Source: Paracoccus sp. N5 (lineage in GTDB: Bacteria; Pseudomonadota; Alphaproteobacteria; Rhodobacterales; Rhodobacteraceae). Taken from it: a stretch of 64,000 nt of DNA. The translations under genes were made by a program, and so were the position numbers. The stretch spans positions 202,001 to 266,000 of the forward strand of contig NZ_AQUO01000002.1 in NCBI RefSeq assembly GCF_000371965.1. Direction: 5' to 3'. This document shows, one piece after another, positions 1 to 7,522 of this stretch (position 1 is its first letter; each line of letters opens with the position of its first letter). The notes beneath the pieces are model-generated. The model saw nothing but the letters and a program-made list of their open reading frames with translations, was not told the origin of the DNA and made no database searches.

Positions 1-7
1 AACGATA

Positions 8-27
8 TGCTTGCATAAAAGCAACTA
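8..27 (+). promoter_or_regulatory. Candidate operator site A (AT-rich motif)
   Basis: TGCTTGCATAAAAGCAACTA sits in an AT-rich pocket and contains the dyad TTGC-N6-GCAA. Its first half matches the motif repeated before many operons in this window (consensus near TGCTAGCRTATNGTWTGC). It lies beyond the end of the first gene, so if real it probably serves a gene outside the left edge. The rest of 1-117 shows nothing convincing. Confidence 0.35.
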
Positions 28-117
28 TCGCATTTGAATCTGGGGATGGCAGGCCGGCAGCAGAACCCGCGACGGGAAGAGGGCCCCCGCCGCGGTCACG
101 CACGCCCGGAGGGCGGG

Positions 118-888
118 TCAGTTCCGGCGAAACGCCGCCGGACGCTTTTCCAGGAAGGCGGCCATGCCCTCGACCTGGTCGGGGGTGCCGAACAGGGCGT
201 GGAACAGGCGGCGTTCGTAAAGCAGCCCCTCGGACAGCGGGCCTTCCTCGGCGCGGCGCACCGCCTCGCGCGCCAGCCGCGCGGCCGGGCGCGAATAGGA
301 AGCGATCTGCCGCGCGGCTTCCATCGCCGTGGGCAGGACCTGGTCGTCGGGGACGACCCGGGCGACCAGCCCGGCCGCCAGTGCCTCGGCCGCATCCATG
401 TTGCGCCCGGTCAGATGCATGTCCATCGCCCGCGCCCGCCCGATCAGCCGGGTCATGCGCTGCGTGCCGCCGATTCCCGCGATCACGCCCAGCTTGATCT
501 CGGGCTGGCCGAATTTCGCGCCTTCCCCGGCAATGGCGAAGTCGCACATCATCATCAGCTCGCAGCCGCCGCCAAGCGCATAGCCGTTCACGGCGGCGAT
601 CTTGGGCAGGCGCAGATCGGCAAAACGGCTCCATTCGCCGAAATAGTCCAGTTCGCTCATCTCGGCCGCGGATTTTCCGGCCATTTCGGCAATATCGGCC
701 CCGGCGGCAAAGGCGCGCTCGGACCCCGTGACCACAAGGCAGCCGATATTACGGTCGCGGTCCAGTTCCTCGGCCGCCGCGATCAGCTCTTGCGCCAGGG
801 CGCGGTTCAGCGCGTTTAGCTGCTTCGGGCGGTTCAGGCGGATCAGCGCCACGTTCCCGTCGCGGGAAACCTCGACCAGGTCAGCCAT
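118..888 (-). CDS. Enoyl-CoA hydratase (crotonase family)
   Basis: A 256-residue crotonase that should hydrate 2-enoyl-CoA to 3-hydroxyacyl-CoA in the cytoplasm. The oxyanion-hole segment AAGADI is at about 61-66. Both catalytic glutamates of true hydratases are in place: E110 in GGGCEL and E130 in GQPEIKLG. The start at 888 gives the normal MADL... N terminus; the frame stays open upstream, but that extension only covers the end of the preceding gene. It overlaps the mmsB stop by 8 bases and is the last gene of the valine-type operon, where it would supply methacrylyl-CoA hydratase activity. That substrate is inferred from context. Confidence 0.9.
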   Translation of the reverse strand: MADLVEVSRDGNVALIRLNRPKQLNALNRALAQELIAAAEELDRDRNIGCLVVTGSERAFAAGADIAEMAGKSAAEMSELDYFGEWSRFADLRLPKIAAVNGYALGGGCELMMMCDFAIAGEGAKFGQPEIKLGVIAGIGGTQRMTRLIGRARAMDMHLTGRNMDAAEALAAGLVARVVPDDQVLPTAMEAARQIASYSRPAARLAREAVRRAEEGPLSEGLLYERRLFHALFGTPDQVEGMAAFLEKRPAAFRRN

Positions 889-1759
889 GGGCTTTCCCCC
901 TTTTCTCGAATCTCGGGAGCATTGCGGAGAAGTCCTTTCCCTTTCCGTCCTCGTCTTCGACGAATCGGGCATAGAGCGCGGTGGCGAGTTCCCCCATCGG
1001 CGTATCGGCATCGGCCGAGCCCGCGGCCTGCTGCGACAGGCGCAGGTCCTTCAGCATCAGTTCGGCGGCGAAGCCCGGCTTGTAGCCGTTGTCGGCGGGC
1101 GATTGCGGGCCCACGCCCGGCGCCGGGCAATAGGCGTTCATCGACCAGCTGTAGCCCGAGGAGGTCGAGACCACGTCGAACATCTTTTGCCGGTCCAGCC
1201 CCAGCTTGTCGGCCAGGGCGAAGGCCTCGCAGGTGGCGATCATGGTCACGCCCAGGATCATGTTGTTGCAGATCTTCGCCGCCTGGCCCGCGCCCGAGAC
1301 GCCGCAATGCACCGCCTTCTGGCCCATGATCTCGAAGAGCGGCTTCACCTTGTCGAAGGCCGCGTCCGAACCGCCGACCATGAAGGTCAGCGTGCCGGCC
1401 GCAGCACCACCGATGCCGCCCGAGACCGGGGCGTCCAGCGCACCCAGCCCCGCCGCCTGCGCCTGCGCCGCCACGGCGCGCGCGCTTTCCACGTCGACCG
1501 TCGAGCAATCGCAGAAGACCGCGCCCGGCGCCATGGCCGGAACGATCTCCTCGGCGACGCTGCGCAGGATGGCGCCGTTCGGCAGCATGGTGATGACCAC
1601 CTCGGCGCCCTGGGCCGCCTCGGCCGCCGTCGCCGCCCTGGCGACGCCCTCGGGCATCGGCGCGGCTAGGTCGAAGCCCGCGACCGCGTGCCCGGCCCTG
1701 GCCAGATTGGCGGCCATCGGCCCGCCCATGTTGCCCAACCCGATGAATCCGATCTTCAT
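881..1759 (-). CDS. mmsB: 3-hydroxyisobutyrate dehydrogenase
   Basis: This 292-residue beta-hydroxyacid dehydrogenase oxidises 3-hydroxyisobutyrate to methylmalonate semialdehyde with NAD. The N-terminal Rossmann motif GLGNMG is at 7-12. The substrate-binding segment DAPVSGG and the catalytic-lysine segment GAGQAAKICNN follow in family order, and the length is normal. Its ATG overlaps the TGA of the upstream hydrolase gene (ATGA), so the two are translationally coupled. It acts directly after the hydrolase in valine breakdown. The next enzyme, methylmalonate-semialdehyde dehydrogenase (mmsA), is not in this window. Confidence 0.92.
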   Translation of the reverse strand: MKIGFIGLGNMGGPMAANLARAGHAVAGFDLAAPMPEGVARAATAAEAAQGAEVVITMLPNGAILRSVAEEIVPAMAPGAVFCDCSTVDVESARAVAAQAQAAGLGALDAPVSGGIGGAAAGTLTFMVGGSDAAFDKVKPLFEIMGQKAVHCGVSGAGQAAKICNNMILGVTMIATCEAFALADKLGLDRQKMFDVVSTSSGYSWSMNAYCPAPGVGPQSPADNGYKPGFAAELMLKDLRLSQQAAGSADADTPMGELATALYARFVEDEDGKGKDFSAMLPRFEKRGKAHG

Positions 1760-2808
1760 TCGCTGTCCTCCCAGTTCAATTCGCCCTCGCCCAGCGGCGC
1801 CAGCATGGCCGCGACATGCGCCGGACCGGCATCGGCCGACCAGCGCGGGTTGCGGTCCTTGTCGATGATCTGCGCCCGCACCCCTTCCAGGAAATCGCCT
1901 TCCGCCGTGGCGCGGGCAGTGAAGCGCAGCTCGCGCGACAGGCTCTCGCGGATGTCGCGGTCGCCGCGCGCCGCCCTGACCAGCGCCAGCGTCGCCGCCA
2001 GCGACAGGGGCGAGTTGCGGCCCAGCACCTTCAGCGCCGCGTCGTCGCCCGCGGCCTGCAGCGCGGCCAGGATCTCGGCCACCGAGGCGGCGCCGAAAGC
2101 CGACAGGTCGCGATCCCCGAGCGGCGCCTCGGGGCGGGGGTGGCCCTCGATCGCCGCCACGTCGCCGGTCTCGGCCAGCCGGTCCTTCAGCGCCGGCCAG
2201 TCCGCCTCGGGGACGAAACTGTCGGCGAAGCCGGCGAAGATCGCGTCGCCCGGCCCCATGCGGGCGCCGGTCAGGCCCAGGTATTCGCCGCAGCGCCCGG
2301 GGGCATGGGCCAGCAGCCAGCTGCCGCCGACGTCCGGGATCATGCCGATGCCGGTCTCGGGCATGGCGACCTGGGTGGTCTCGCCGACGATGCGGTGGCT
2401 GGCATGGCCGCCGACGCCGACGCCGCCGCCCATGACGAAGCCCTGCATGAAGGCCACCACGGGCTTGGGATAGCCGGCGATGCGGGCGTTCATGACATAT
2501 TCGTCGCGGAAGAACGCGCGCCCGACCCGGTGGTCGCCCGCCAGCCCGGCGCGATAGACCGCGGCGATGTCGCCGCCCGCGCAGAAGGCGCGCTCGCCCG
2601 CGGCGTCGATGATGACCAGCGCCACCTCGGGATCGTCCCGCCAGGCGCGCAGCGCCGCGTCGATCACCCGCACCATCTCGTGGCTCAGCGCGTTCAGCGC
2701 CTGCGGCCGGTTGAAGGTCAGCCGTCCGGCGCGGCGGTCCTTGCGGGCGATCATCTCGGATCCGGGCATCTCGGATCCGGGCATCTCGGCTTCGGGCCTC
2801 TCGGTCAT
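1756..2808 (-). CDS. 3-hydroxyisobutyryl-CoA hydrolase
   Basis: A 350-residue crotonase-superfamily hydrolase of the HIBCH type. It releases 3-hydroxyisobutyrate from its CoA ester in valine catabolism. Visible signatures are FNRPQALNALS, FCAGGDI, the glycine-rich GGGVGVGG, and MPETGIGMIPDVGG. Length and the long C-terminal extension separate it from simple enoyl-CoA hydratases. The start at 2808 overlaps the previous stop as ATGA. The first 19 residues hold an odd EMPGS repeat made by a 15-bp tandem DNA repeat; family members normally begin near the IARKDRRAG segment, so a shorter start inside the repeat is possible. Confidence 0.9.
   Translation of the reverse strand: MTERPEAEMPGSEMPGSEMIARKDRRAGRLTFNRPQALNALSHEMVRVIDAALRAWRDDPEVALVIIDAAGERAFCAGGDIAAVYRAGLAGDHRVGRAFFRDEYVMNARIAGYPKPVVAFMQGFVMGGGVGVGGHASHRIVGETTQVAMPETGIGMIPDVGGSWLLAHAPGRCGEYLGLTGARMGPGDAIFAGFADSFVPEADWPALKDRLAETGDVAAIEGHPRPEAPLGDRDLSAFGAASVAEILAALQAAGDDAALKVLGRNSPLSLAATLALVRAARGDRDIRESLSRELRFTARATAEGDFLEGVRAQIIDKDRNPRWSADAGPAHVAAMLAPLGEGELNWEDSE
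2752..2796 (-). repeat. Three 15-bp tandem units inside a gene start
   Basis: Three consecutive 15-bp units lie here; the first two are identical and the third differs at two bases, with a partial fourth beyond. In frame they add EMPGS repeats to the N terminus of the 3-hydroxyisobutyryl-CoA hydrolase, and each unit carries an ATG. This looks like slippage expansion that keeps the frame. Confidence 0.85.
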
Positions 2809-3953
2809 CGGTCTCGCTCCGCCAGCAGGGCGCGGCCGACGATCAGCCGCATGATCTCGTTGGTGCCTTCCAGGATCTGGTGCACGCGCAGGTCGCGCAC
2901 GATCTTCTCGATGCCGTAATCGGCCAGATAGCCATAGCCGCCATGCAGTTGCAGGCACTGGTTCGCCACCTCGAAGGCGCGGTCGGTGACATGCAGCTTG
3001 GCCATGGCGCAGAACTTGCTGGCATCCGGCTCGGCCCGGTCCAGCTTCCAGGCCGCCTGGCGCAGGAAGATGCGCGAAGATTGCAGCGCCGTCTCCATCT
3101 CGGCCAGGCGGAACTGCAGCGCCTGGAACTGGTCCAGCGTCTGGCCGAAGGCGCGCCGCTCGCCCATGTAGCGCAGCGTCGCCTCCAGCGCCGCCTGCGC
3201 GCCGCCCAGCGCCCCGGCCGAGATGTTCAGCCGCCCGCCGTCCAGGCCCGCCATGGCATAGGCAAAGCCGCGGCCCTCCTCGCCGATCAGGTTCTCCTCG
3301 GGGATGACGCAATCGTCGAACTGCACCTGGGCGGTCGGCTGCGCCTTCCAGCCCATCTTGTGCTCGGGCGCGCCGAAGGACAGGCCCGGCGTGCCGGCCT
3401 CGACCACCACGGTCGAGATGCCCCTGGGGCCGGCTTCGCCGGTGCGGACCATGACCAGATAGGCGTCGGAATAGCCGCCGCCCGAGATGAAGGCCTTGGT
3501 TCCGTTCAGCTTCCAGCCGCCCGGCACCCGCTCGGCGCGGGTGCGCAGCGCGGCGGCGTCCGAGCCCGAGCCCGGCTCGGTCAGGCAATAGGAGAACACC
3601 GTCTCCATGCTGCACAGGCGCGGCAGCCAGCGGGCGCGGTTCGCGGGGGTGCCGAACTTGTCGATCATGCCGCCGCACATATTGTGGATCGACAGGAACG
3701 AGCCGACCGAGGGGCAGGCCATGGCCAGCGCCTCGAAGACCAGCGTGGCGTCGAGGCGCGACAGCCCGGTGCCGCCCTGGTCCTCGCCGACATAGACCCC
3801 GCCGAAGCCCAACTCGGCCGCCAGCCGCCACAGCTCGCGCGGCATGGTGCCGGCTTCCTCCCAGGCGCGGGCGTTGGGCGCGATCTCGGCCGCGCCGAAA
3901 TCCCGAGCCAGCCCAAAAATCGCCCCCTGCTCATCCGTCAATCCGAAATCCAT
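2805..3953 (-). CDS. Acyl-CoA dehydrogenase, isobutyryl-CoA type
   Basis: A 382-residue FAD enzyme of the short/branched-chain acyl-CoA dehydrogenase family. It makes methacrylyl-CoA from isobutyryl-CoA and passes electrons to ETF. Conserved blocks are CLTEPGSGSD, the central RRAFGQ-like segment, and C-terminal HGGYGY with LEGTNEIMR, whose EGTNE glutamate is the usual catalytic base. The N terminus and overall pattern resemble ACAD8. Its neighbours (hydrolase, mmsB, hydratase) support the isobutyryl assignment over other short-chain substrates. Electrons would finally reach quinone through the oxidoreductase at 16830-18479. Confidence 0.9.
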   Translation of the reverse strand: MDFGLTDEQGAIFGLARDFGAAEIAPNARAWEEAGTMPRELWRLAAELGFGGVYVGEDQGGTGLSRLDATLVFEALAMACPSVGSFLSIHNMCGGMIDKFGTPANRARWLPRLCSMETVFSYCLTEPGSGSDAAALRTRAERVPGGWKLNGTKAFISGGGYSDAYLVMVRTGEAGPRGISTVVVEAGTPGLSFGAPEHKMGWKAQPTAQVQFDDCVIPEENLIGEEGRGFAYAMAGLDGGRLNISAGALGGAQAALEATLRYMGERRAFGQTLDQFQALQFRLAEMETALQSSRIFLRQAAWKLDRAEPDASKFCAMAKLHVTDRAFEVANQCLQLHGGYGYLADYGIEKIVRDLRVHQILEGTNEIMRLIVGRALLAERDR

Positions 3954-3988
3954 GATGTCCCCCGTATCGTTGTGTTTCCCGGCCGGCG

Positions 3989-4002
3989 GGCGAGCGCTCG
4001 CC
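3989..4002 (-). terminator. 14-bp perfect palindrome after a stop codon
   Basis: GGCGAGCGCTCGCC directly follows the TAA of the MaoC gene on the minus strand. It could fold as an intra-operon attenuator or an RNA-stability hairpin between the MaoC/kinase pair and the valine genes. No T-run follows. Confidence 0.35.
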
Positions 4003-4896
4003 TTAGCGCGAAGTCTCCATTTCGTTGGGCGCCGTCGCCATTGCCGGCGCCAGCTCGACCCGGCCGCGATCCAGCACGATCACCTCGCGCTCGGCCACCC
4101 GCGACCGGAAGCGAATCTCGCCGCCGCCAAGATCGAAGATCTCGGTCTGGATGGTTTCGCCGGGATAGACCGGGCTCGAGAAGCGCAGAGACATATGCCG
4201 CAGCCGTTCGGGCGCGCCGGGGCAAAGCACGGAGATCAGCGCCCGGCAGGCAATGCCCATGGTGCATAGCCCGTGCAGGATCGGCCGATCGAAACCGGCC
4301 TGCCGCGCCAGTTCGGGGCTGGCATGCAGCGGGTTCAGGTCGCCGCTGAGCCGATAGAGCAGCGCCTGCTGCGGCAGGGTGGCGTGGCTCAGGACGTGAT
4401 CCGGGGCGCGCGCTGACATGGGCGCCAGCGGCGGCTCGGGCGCGCCGAACATGCCGCATCCGCCATCGCCGCGCAGCATGTAGGTCGAGCTGACGCGGGC
4501 GGCGGGCCGGCCTTCGGCATCGGTCAAGGTCTTGCGCAAATAGAGCCATGCGCCCTTTGCCGCGCCGCCGTCCACGACGCCGGTGACGCGATACTTCGCG
4601 CTGACCTCGCCTTCGGGCGGCAGGGGGTGCAGGATGTCGAAACGCTGCTCGGCATGCAGCAGCTTCTGCCAGCCCAGCCGCAGTTCCGGGCGCTTCACCC
4701 ACATGCCCGGATGCGCCAGGATATTGACCATCGAGGGAACGGCGCGCAGATCCTCCTCATAGGTAAAGCGCAGTTCGTCCTGGCTCAGCGGGTCGCTGCC
4801 GAAGCCGATGCCGAGGGCGTAGAGGATGCTGTCCTTGGTCGAATAGCTTTGCCGGGTCTCGTCGAACCGGAAGCGGCGCAATACTTCAATATCCAT
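4003..4896 (-). CDS. MaoC-like enoyl-CoA hydratase (hydratase 2)
   Basis: A 297-residue double hot-dog protein. The hydratase-2 signature YRLSGDLNPLH is at 181-191 and includes the catalytic Asp and His, followed by FDRPILHGLCTMG. The N-terminal half is the non-catalytic hot-dog repeat, as in eukaryotic hydratase 2. It should make (R)-3-hydroxyacyl-CoA. The start at 4896 sits 10 bases after the stop of the kinase-like gene. Because the product is the opposite enantiomer to that of the crotonase at 118-888, it probably belongs to a route separate from valine breakdown. Confidence 0.88.
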   Translation of the reverse strand: MDIEVLRRFRFDETRQSYSTKDSILYALGIGFGSDPLSQDELRFTYEEDLRAVPSMVNILAHPGMWVKRPELRLGWQKLLHAEQRFDILHPLPPEGEVSAKYRVTGVVDGGAAKGAWLYLRKTLTDAEGRPAARVSSTYMLRGDGGCGMFGAPEPPLAPMSARAPDHVLSHATLPQQALLYRLSGDLNPLHASPELARQAGFDRPILHGLCTMGIACRALISVLCPGAPERLRHMSLRFSSPVYPGETIQTEIFDLGGGEIRFRSRVAEREVIVLDRGRVELAPAMATAPNEMETSR

Positions 4897-4906
4897 TCTT
4901 CTCTCG

Positions 4907-5914
4907 TCACTTGCCCCGGCGGGCCAGGTAATCGGCGGCGGCGTCCAGGAAGGCGCGGCAATGCGCATCGTCGTCGTAATAGCTGTCCTCGCCGCGCTGG
5001 CGCGACAGCACGTAGAATACCGCGGTCTTCCAAGCCACGAAGGCGGCGAACCAGTCCAGATCGGCCAGTGCCCGGCCCGTGCGCTCGCCGTAGCGGGACA
5101 GCAGATCCGAGATCGCCGGGAATTCCGCCTGATAGAGCGCCCGGCCAAGATCCTGCAACGGCGTGCGCGCGATCCCCGGCGCGGGATAGGCGATCATGAA
5201 ATAGCCCAGGTCCAGCCGCGGGTCGCCGATGGTGCTGAGTTCCCAGTCCAGCACCGTCGCCAGCCGGGGCGGAAGCCCGGCCGCCCACATCAGGTTGCCC
5301 AGCCGGAAATCGCTGTGAACCACGCATTGCCGGACCGCGTCGGGAACGCTTTCCTCCAGGCGCCCGGCCATGGCGCGCAGGGCCTCGCCTTCGTGGCCGG
5401 CAAGATCGGCAATCAGGCCGCGCAGCATGGCGAAGTGCTGGCGGTTGGCCTCGGGCTCGTCCAGCGGGCGCGCGGTGATCCGGGCGGCGTCGATGCCATG
5501 CAGATCGGCCAGCGCGTCGATCATCGCATGGGCCATGCCGCGGGGATCCTGCCGCAACGGCTCGGGCAGGTCGCCCGAGATCACGATGCCCGGCACATGC
5601 TCCATCACATAGAGCGGCACGTCCAGCGCCTCGCCCGCCGCGGCCATCGCCAGGATCCGGGGCGCCAGGACGCCCGCGGTGTTGAGCTTGGCGATATGGC
5701 GCGCCTCGCGCAGCACATCCGGCGCATTGGCGCGAATCACTGGCTGGTGGCGCACGATCAACCGCAAATCGCCCAGATCGACCAGCGAGGTTATGTTGGA
5801 ATGCCCCTCGCCGATGATCCGCACCTCTGGCCGGCCGCCTTGCGGCGCCAGTCCCCGGGCCTTGAGCCAGGAGATCAGCCGATCCGTGTCGGCTTCGGTC
5901 CAACTCCACTCCAT
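4907..5914 (-). CDS. Aminoglycoside-phosphotransferase-fold kinase, ACAD10/11 type
   Basis: A 335-residue small-molecule kinase fold. The Brenner/catalytic loop HSDFRLGNLM is at 200-209 and the metal-binding DWE at 223-225. The sequence matches the kinase domain of ACAD10/ACAD11 rather than true resistance kinases. Related proteins phosphorylate the hydroxyl of 4-hydroxyacyl-CoA before an acyl-CoA dehydrogenase-like partner removes phosphate. Here it leads an operon with a MaoC hydratase, so a hydroxylated acyl-CoA substrate is plausible but unproven. It is the first gene left of an AT-rich divergent promoter. Confidence 0.85.
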   Translation of the reverse strand: MEWSWTEADTDRLISWLKARGLAPQGGRPEVRIIGEGHSNITSLVDLGDLRLIVRHQPVIRANAPDVLREARHIAKLNTAGVLAPRILAMAAAGEALDVPLYVMEHVPGIVISGDLPEPLRQDPRGMAHAMIDALADLHGIDAARITARPLDEPEANRQHFAMLRGLIADLAGHEGEALRAMAGRLEESVPDAVRQCVVHSDFRLGNLMWAAGLPPRLATVLDWELSTIGDPRLDLGYFMIAYPAPGIARTPLQDLGRALYQAEFPAISDLLSRYGERTGRALADLDWFAAFVAWKTAVFYVLSRQRGEDSYYDDDAHCRAFLDAAADYLARRGK

Positions 5915-5975
5915 GTCGTCGTCCTGTCTGCAGGTTTGCGCGCATGCCCGGGCCGGGCCGGCATGTTACTTTGAC

Positions 5976-5995
5976 TGCTGGCATATTATAATGCA
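5976..5995 (+). promoter_or_regulatory. Candidate operator site B1
   Basis: TGCTGGCATATTATAATGCA lies in the divergent gap between 5914 and 6076. The left half matches the shared motif; the right half fits with one extra base of spacing. TATAAT-like hexamers occur on both strands at its centre, so it could overlap promoter elements. Confidence 0.5.
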
Positions 5996-6021
5996 AAGAA
6001 CATAGTTCAAGATAAATGTTA

Positions 6022-6041
6022 TGCTTGCGTATCGTATGCAT
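6022..6041 (+). promoter_or_regulatory. Candidate operator site B2
   Basis: TGCTTGCGTATCGTATGCAT is one of the best copies of the shared motif, with a near-dyad TGCGTA-TCG-TATGCA. It lies 34 bp before the HMG-CoA-synthase-like gene and 107 bp before the divergent kinase gene. Confidence 0.6.
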
Positions 6042-6075
6042 TAGTGCATATTTGCATTGCACGGGAGGAAAAGGC

Positions 6076-7518
6076 ATGGCGAACAGATCTATCCAAAGCA
6101 CCGGCGCTTACCTGCCACTGCTGCGATTCGAGCGGAAGGCGGCGCGTGCCGAACTGGCCTGGTCGGGCCTGGGCGGGAACGGCAAGGGCCGCCGCGCGGT
6201 CGCGGGCTGGGACGAGGACGCCTTGACCCAGGCGGTCGAGGCGGCGCGCGAGGCGCTTTCGCAGGCGCAGGGCGCGATCGCGAGGGTGGTGTTCGCCTCG
6301 ACCTCCTCGGCCTTTTCCGACCGCTCGCAGGCGGTGATCATGGCTGATGCGCTGAACATCGCCCGCGATGCAGAGACGGCCGACCTGGCCAACTGCCGCC
6401 GGTCGGCCGTCTCTGCGCTGCTGCGCGCATTGCGCGGCGCGCCGGGGACCGAACTGATCGCTGCGGGGGAAAAGCGCCTGACCCAGCCCGGCAGCGCGGC
6501 GCATCTGTCCTGGGGCGACGGCGCCGCGGCGGCGGTCGTTGGCGACGGTCCGGGCTTGGCGCGCCTGCTGGGGGCGGGCCGGGTCAACCTGGACCTGCTC
6601 GACAGCTATACCTCGGCTGCGCGCGGCTTGCCCTATGCCGCCGAGGAGCGTTTCTCGCGCGATTCCATGGTATCCGAGGCGCTGATCCCTGCCGCGCAGG
6701 CCGCGCTGGCCGAGGCGGGGTTGCGCGGCGAGGATGTCGCGCTGGCCGTGGTGCCCGAGGCCGTGTCGGGGCTTTATGCCGCGGCGGCGCGCAAGCTTGG
6801 CATGACGGCGCCGAACGTCATCGACCGGCTGGCCCCCGAGGCTGGCGAACTGGGCACCGCCGCGCCGCTTTTCGGGCTCGCGTTGGCGCTGGAGCAGGCC
6901 GAGCCGGGCCAGATCGTGCTGCTGGCGGGCTGCGGCAACGGCTGCGACGTGCTGGTGTTCGAGGTGACCGCCAAGACCCGCAATCGCCCGGCGCACCAGG
7001 CGCTGGACGAAGGTGTGCCGCTGACCAGCTATTCCCGCCTGCTGTCCCTGACCGGCGGCATCGATCTGGACTGGGGCCCGCGTGCCGAGGTGAACCAGAA
7101 GGTTTCCGCCAGCGTCCTGGCCCGCCACGGGCGCGACATGCACGGCTTCGTCGGCGGTCGCGATCAAGGCGGCAACGTGCAGTTCCCCAAGACGCCGATG
7201 CCGGTCAACCCGGCGCTGGCCGAGCCCGGCGTCTATGAGGATGTCATCCTGCGCGACGAACCGGCCCGCGTGGTCTCGATCACCGCGGATCGGCTGAATT
7301 TCACCCCCGATCCGCCCTTCTATTTCGGCCTGGTGCAGTTCGAGAACGGGGCGCGCGTGGTGATGGAGCATTGCGACGTCGAGGGCAAGGCGCAGCAGGT
7401 CGGCGCCCCCTTGCGGATGCGCTTCCGCATCAAGGCCATCGACCGGCAGCGGCAGTTCCGCAGCTATTTCTGGAAGGCTGCGCCCCTGGCGCGTCCGCAG
7501 CTTGCAGCAAAGGAGTAA
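6076..7518 (+). CDS. HMG-CoA synthase/KAS III-like protein fused to DUF35 OB-fold
   Basis: A 480-residue two-domain protein. Residues 1 to about 320 are a thiolase-fold HMG-CoA synthase/ketoacyl synthase III-like domain with candidate nucleophile C107 in ADLANCRRSA. The rest is a DUF35-type acyl-CoA-binding OB-fold. The zinc ribbon that normally precedes the OB-fold has lost its cysteines: the segment GGRDQGGNVQFPKTPMPVNP keeps the fold but no CxxC. A GGGAGG site 7 bases before ATG 6076 sets the start; an upstream in-frame extension to 6016 is rejected. A thiolase follows at once, recalling thiolase/HMG-CoA synthase/DUF35 complexes. Whether it condenses or cleaves cannot be told from sequence. 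Confidence 0.82.
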   Translation: MANRSIQSTGAYLPLLRFERKAARAELAWSGLGGNGKGRRAVAGWDEDALTQAVEAAREALSQAQGAIARVVFASTSSAFSDRSQAVIMADALNIARDAETADLANCRRSAVSALLRALRGAPGTELIAAGEKRLTQPGSAAHLSWGDGAAAAVVGDGPGLARLLGAGRVNLDLLDSYTSAARGLPYAAEERFSRDSMVSEALIPAAQAALAEAGLRGEDVALAVVPEAVSGLYAAAARKLGMTAPNVIDRLAPEAGELGTAAPLFGLALALEQAEPGQIVLLAGCGNGCDVLVFEVTAKTRNRPAHQALDEGVPLTSYSRLLSLTGGIDLDWGPRAEVNQKVSASVLARHGRDMHGFVGGRDQGGNVQFPKTPMPVNPALAEPGVYEDVILRDEPARVVSITADRLNFTPDPPFYFGLVQFENGARVVMEHCDVEGKAQQVGAPLRMRFRIKAIDRQRQFRSYFWKAAPLARPQLAAKE

Positions 7519-7522
7519 CGCC

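Noticed and set aside
1756..3831. One 691-codon frame covering two genes, possibly a dehydrogenase-hydrolase fusion
   Set aside because: The first half is an out-of-frame shadow of the dehydrogenase gene. Only the part from 2808 reads as a real protein, and the ATGA overlap explains the join.
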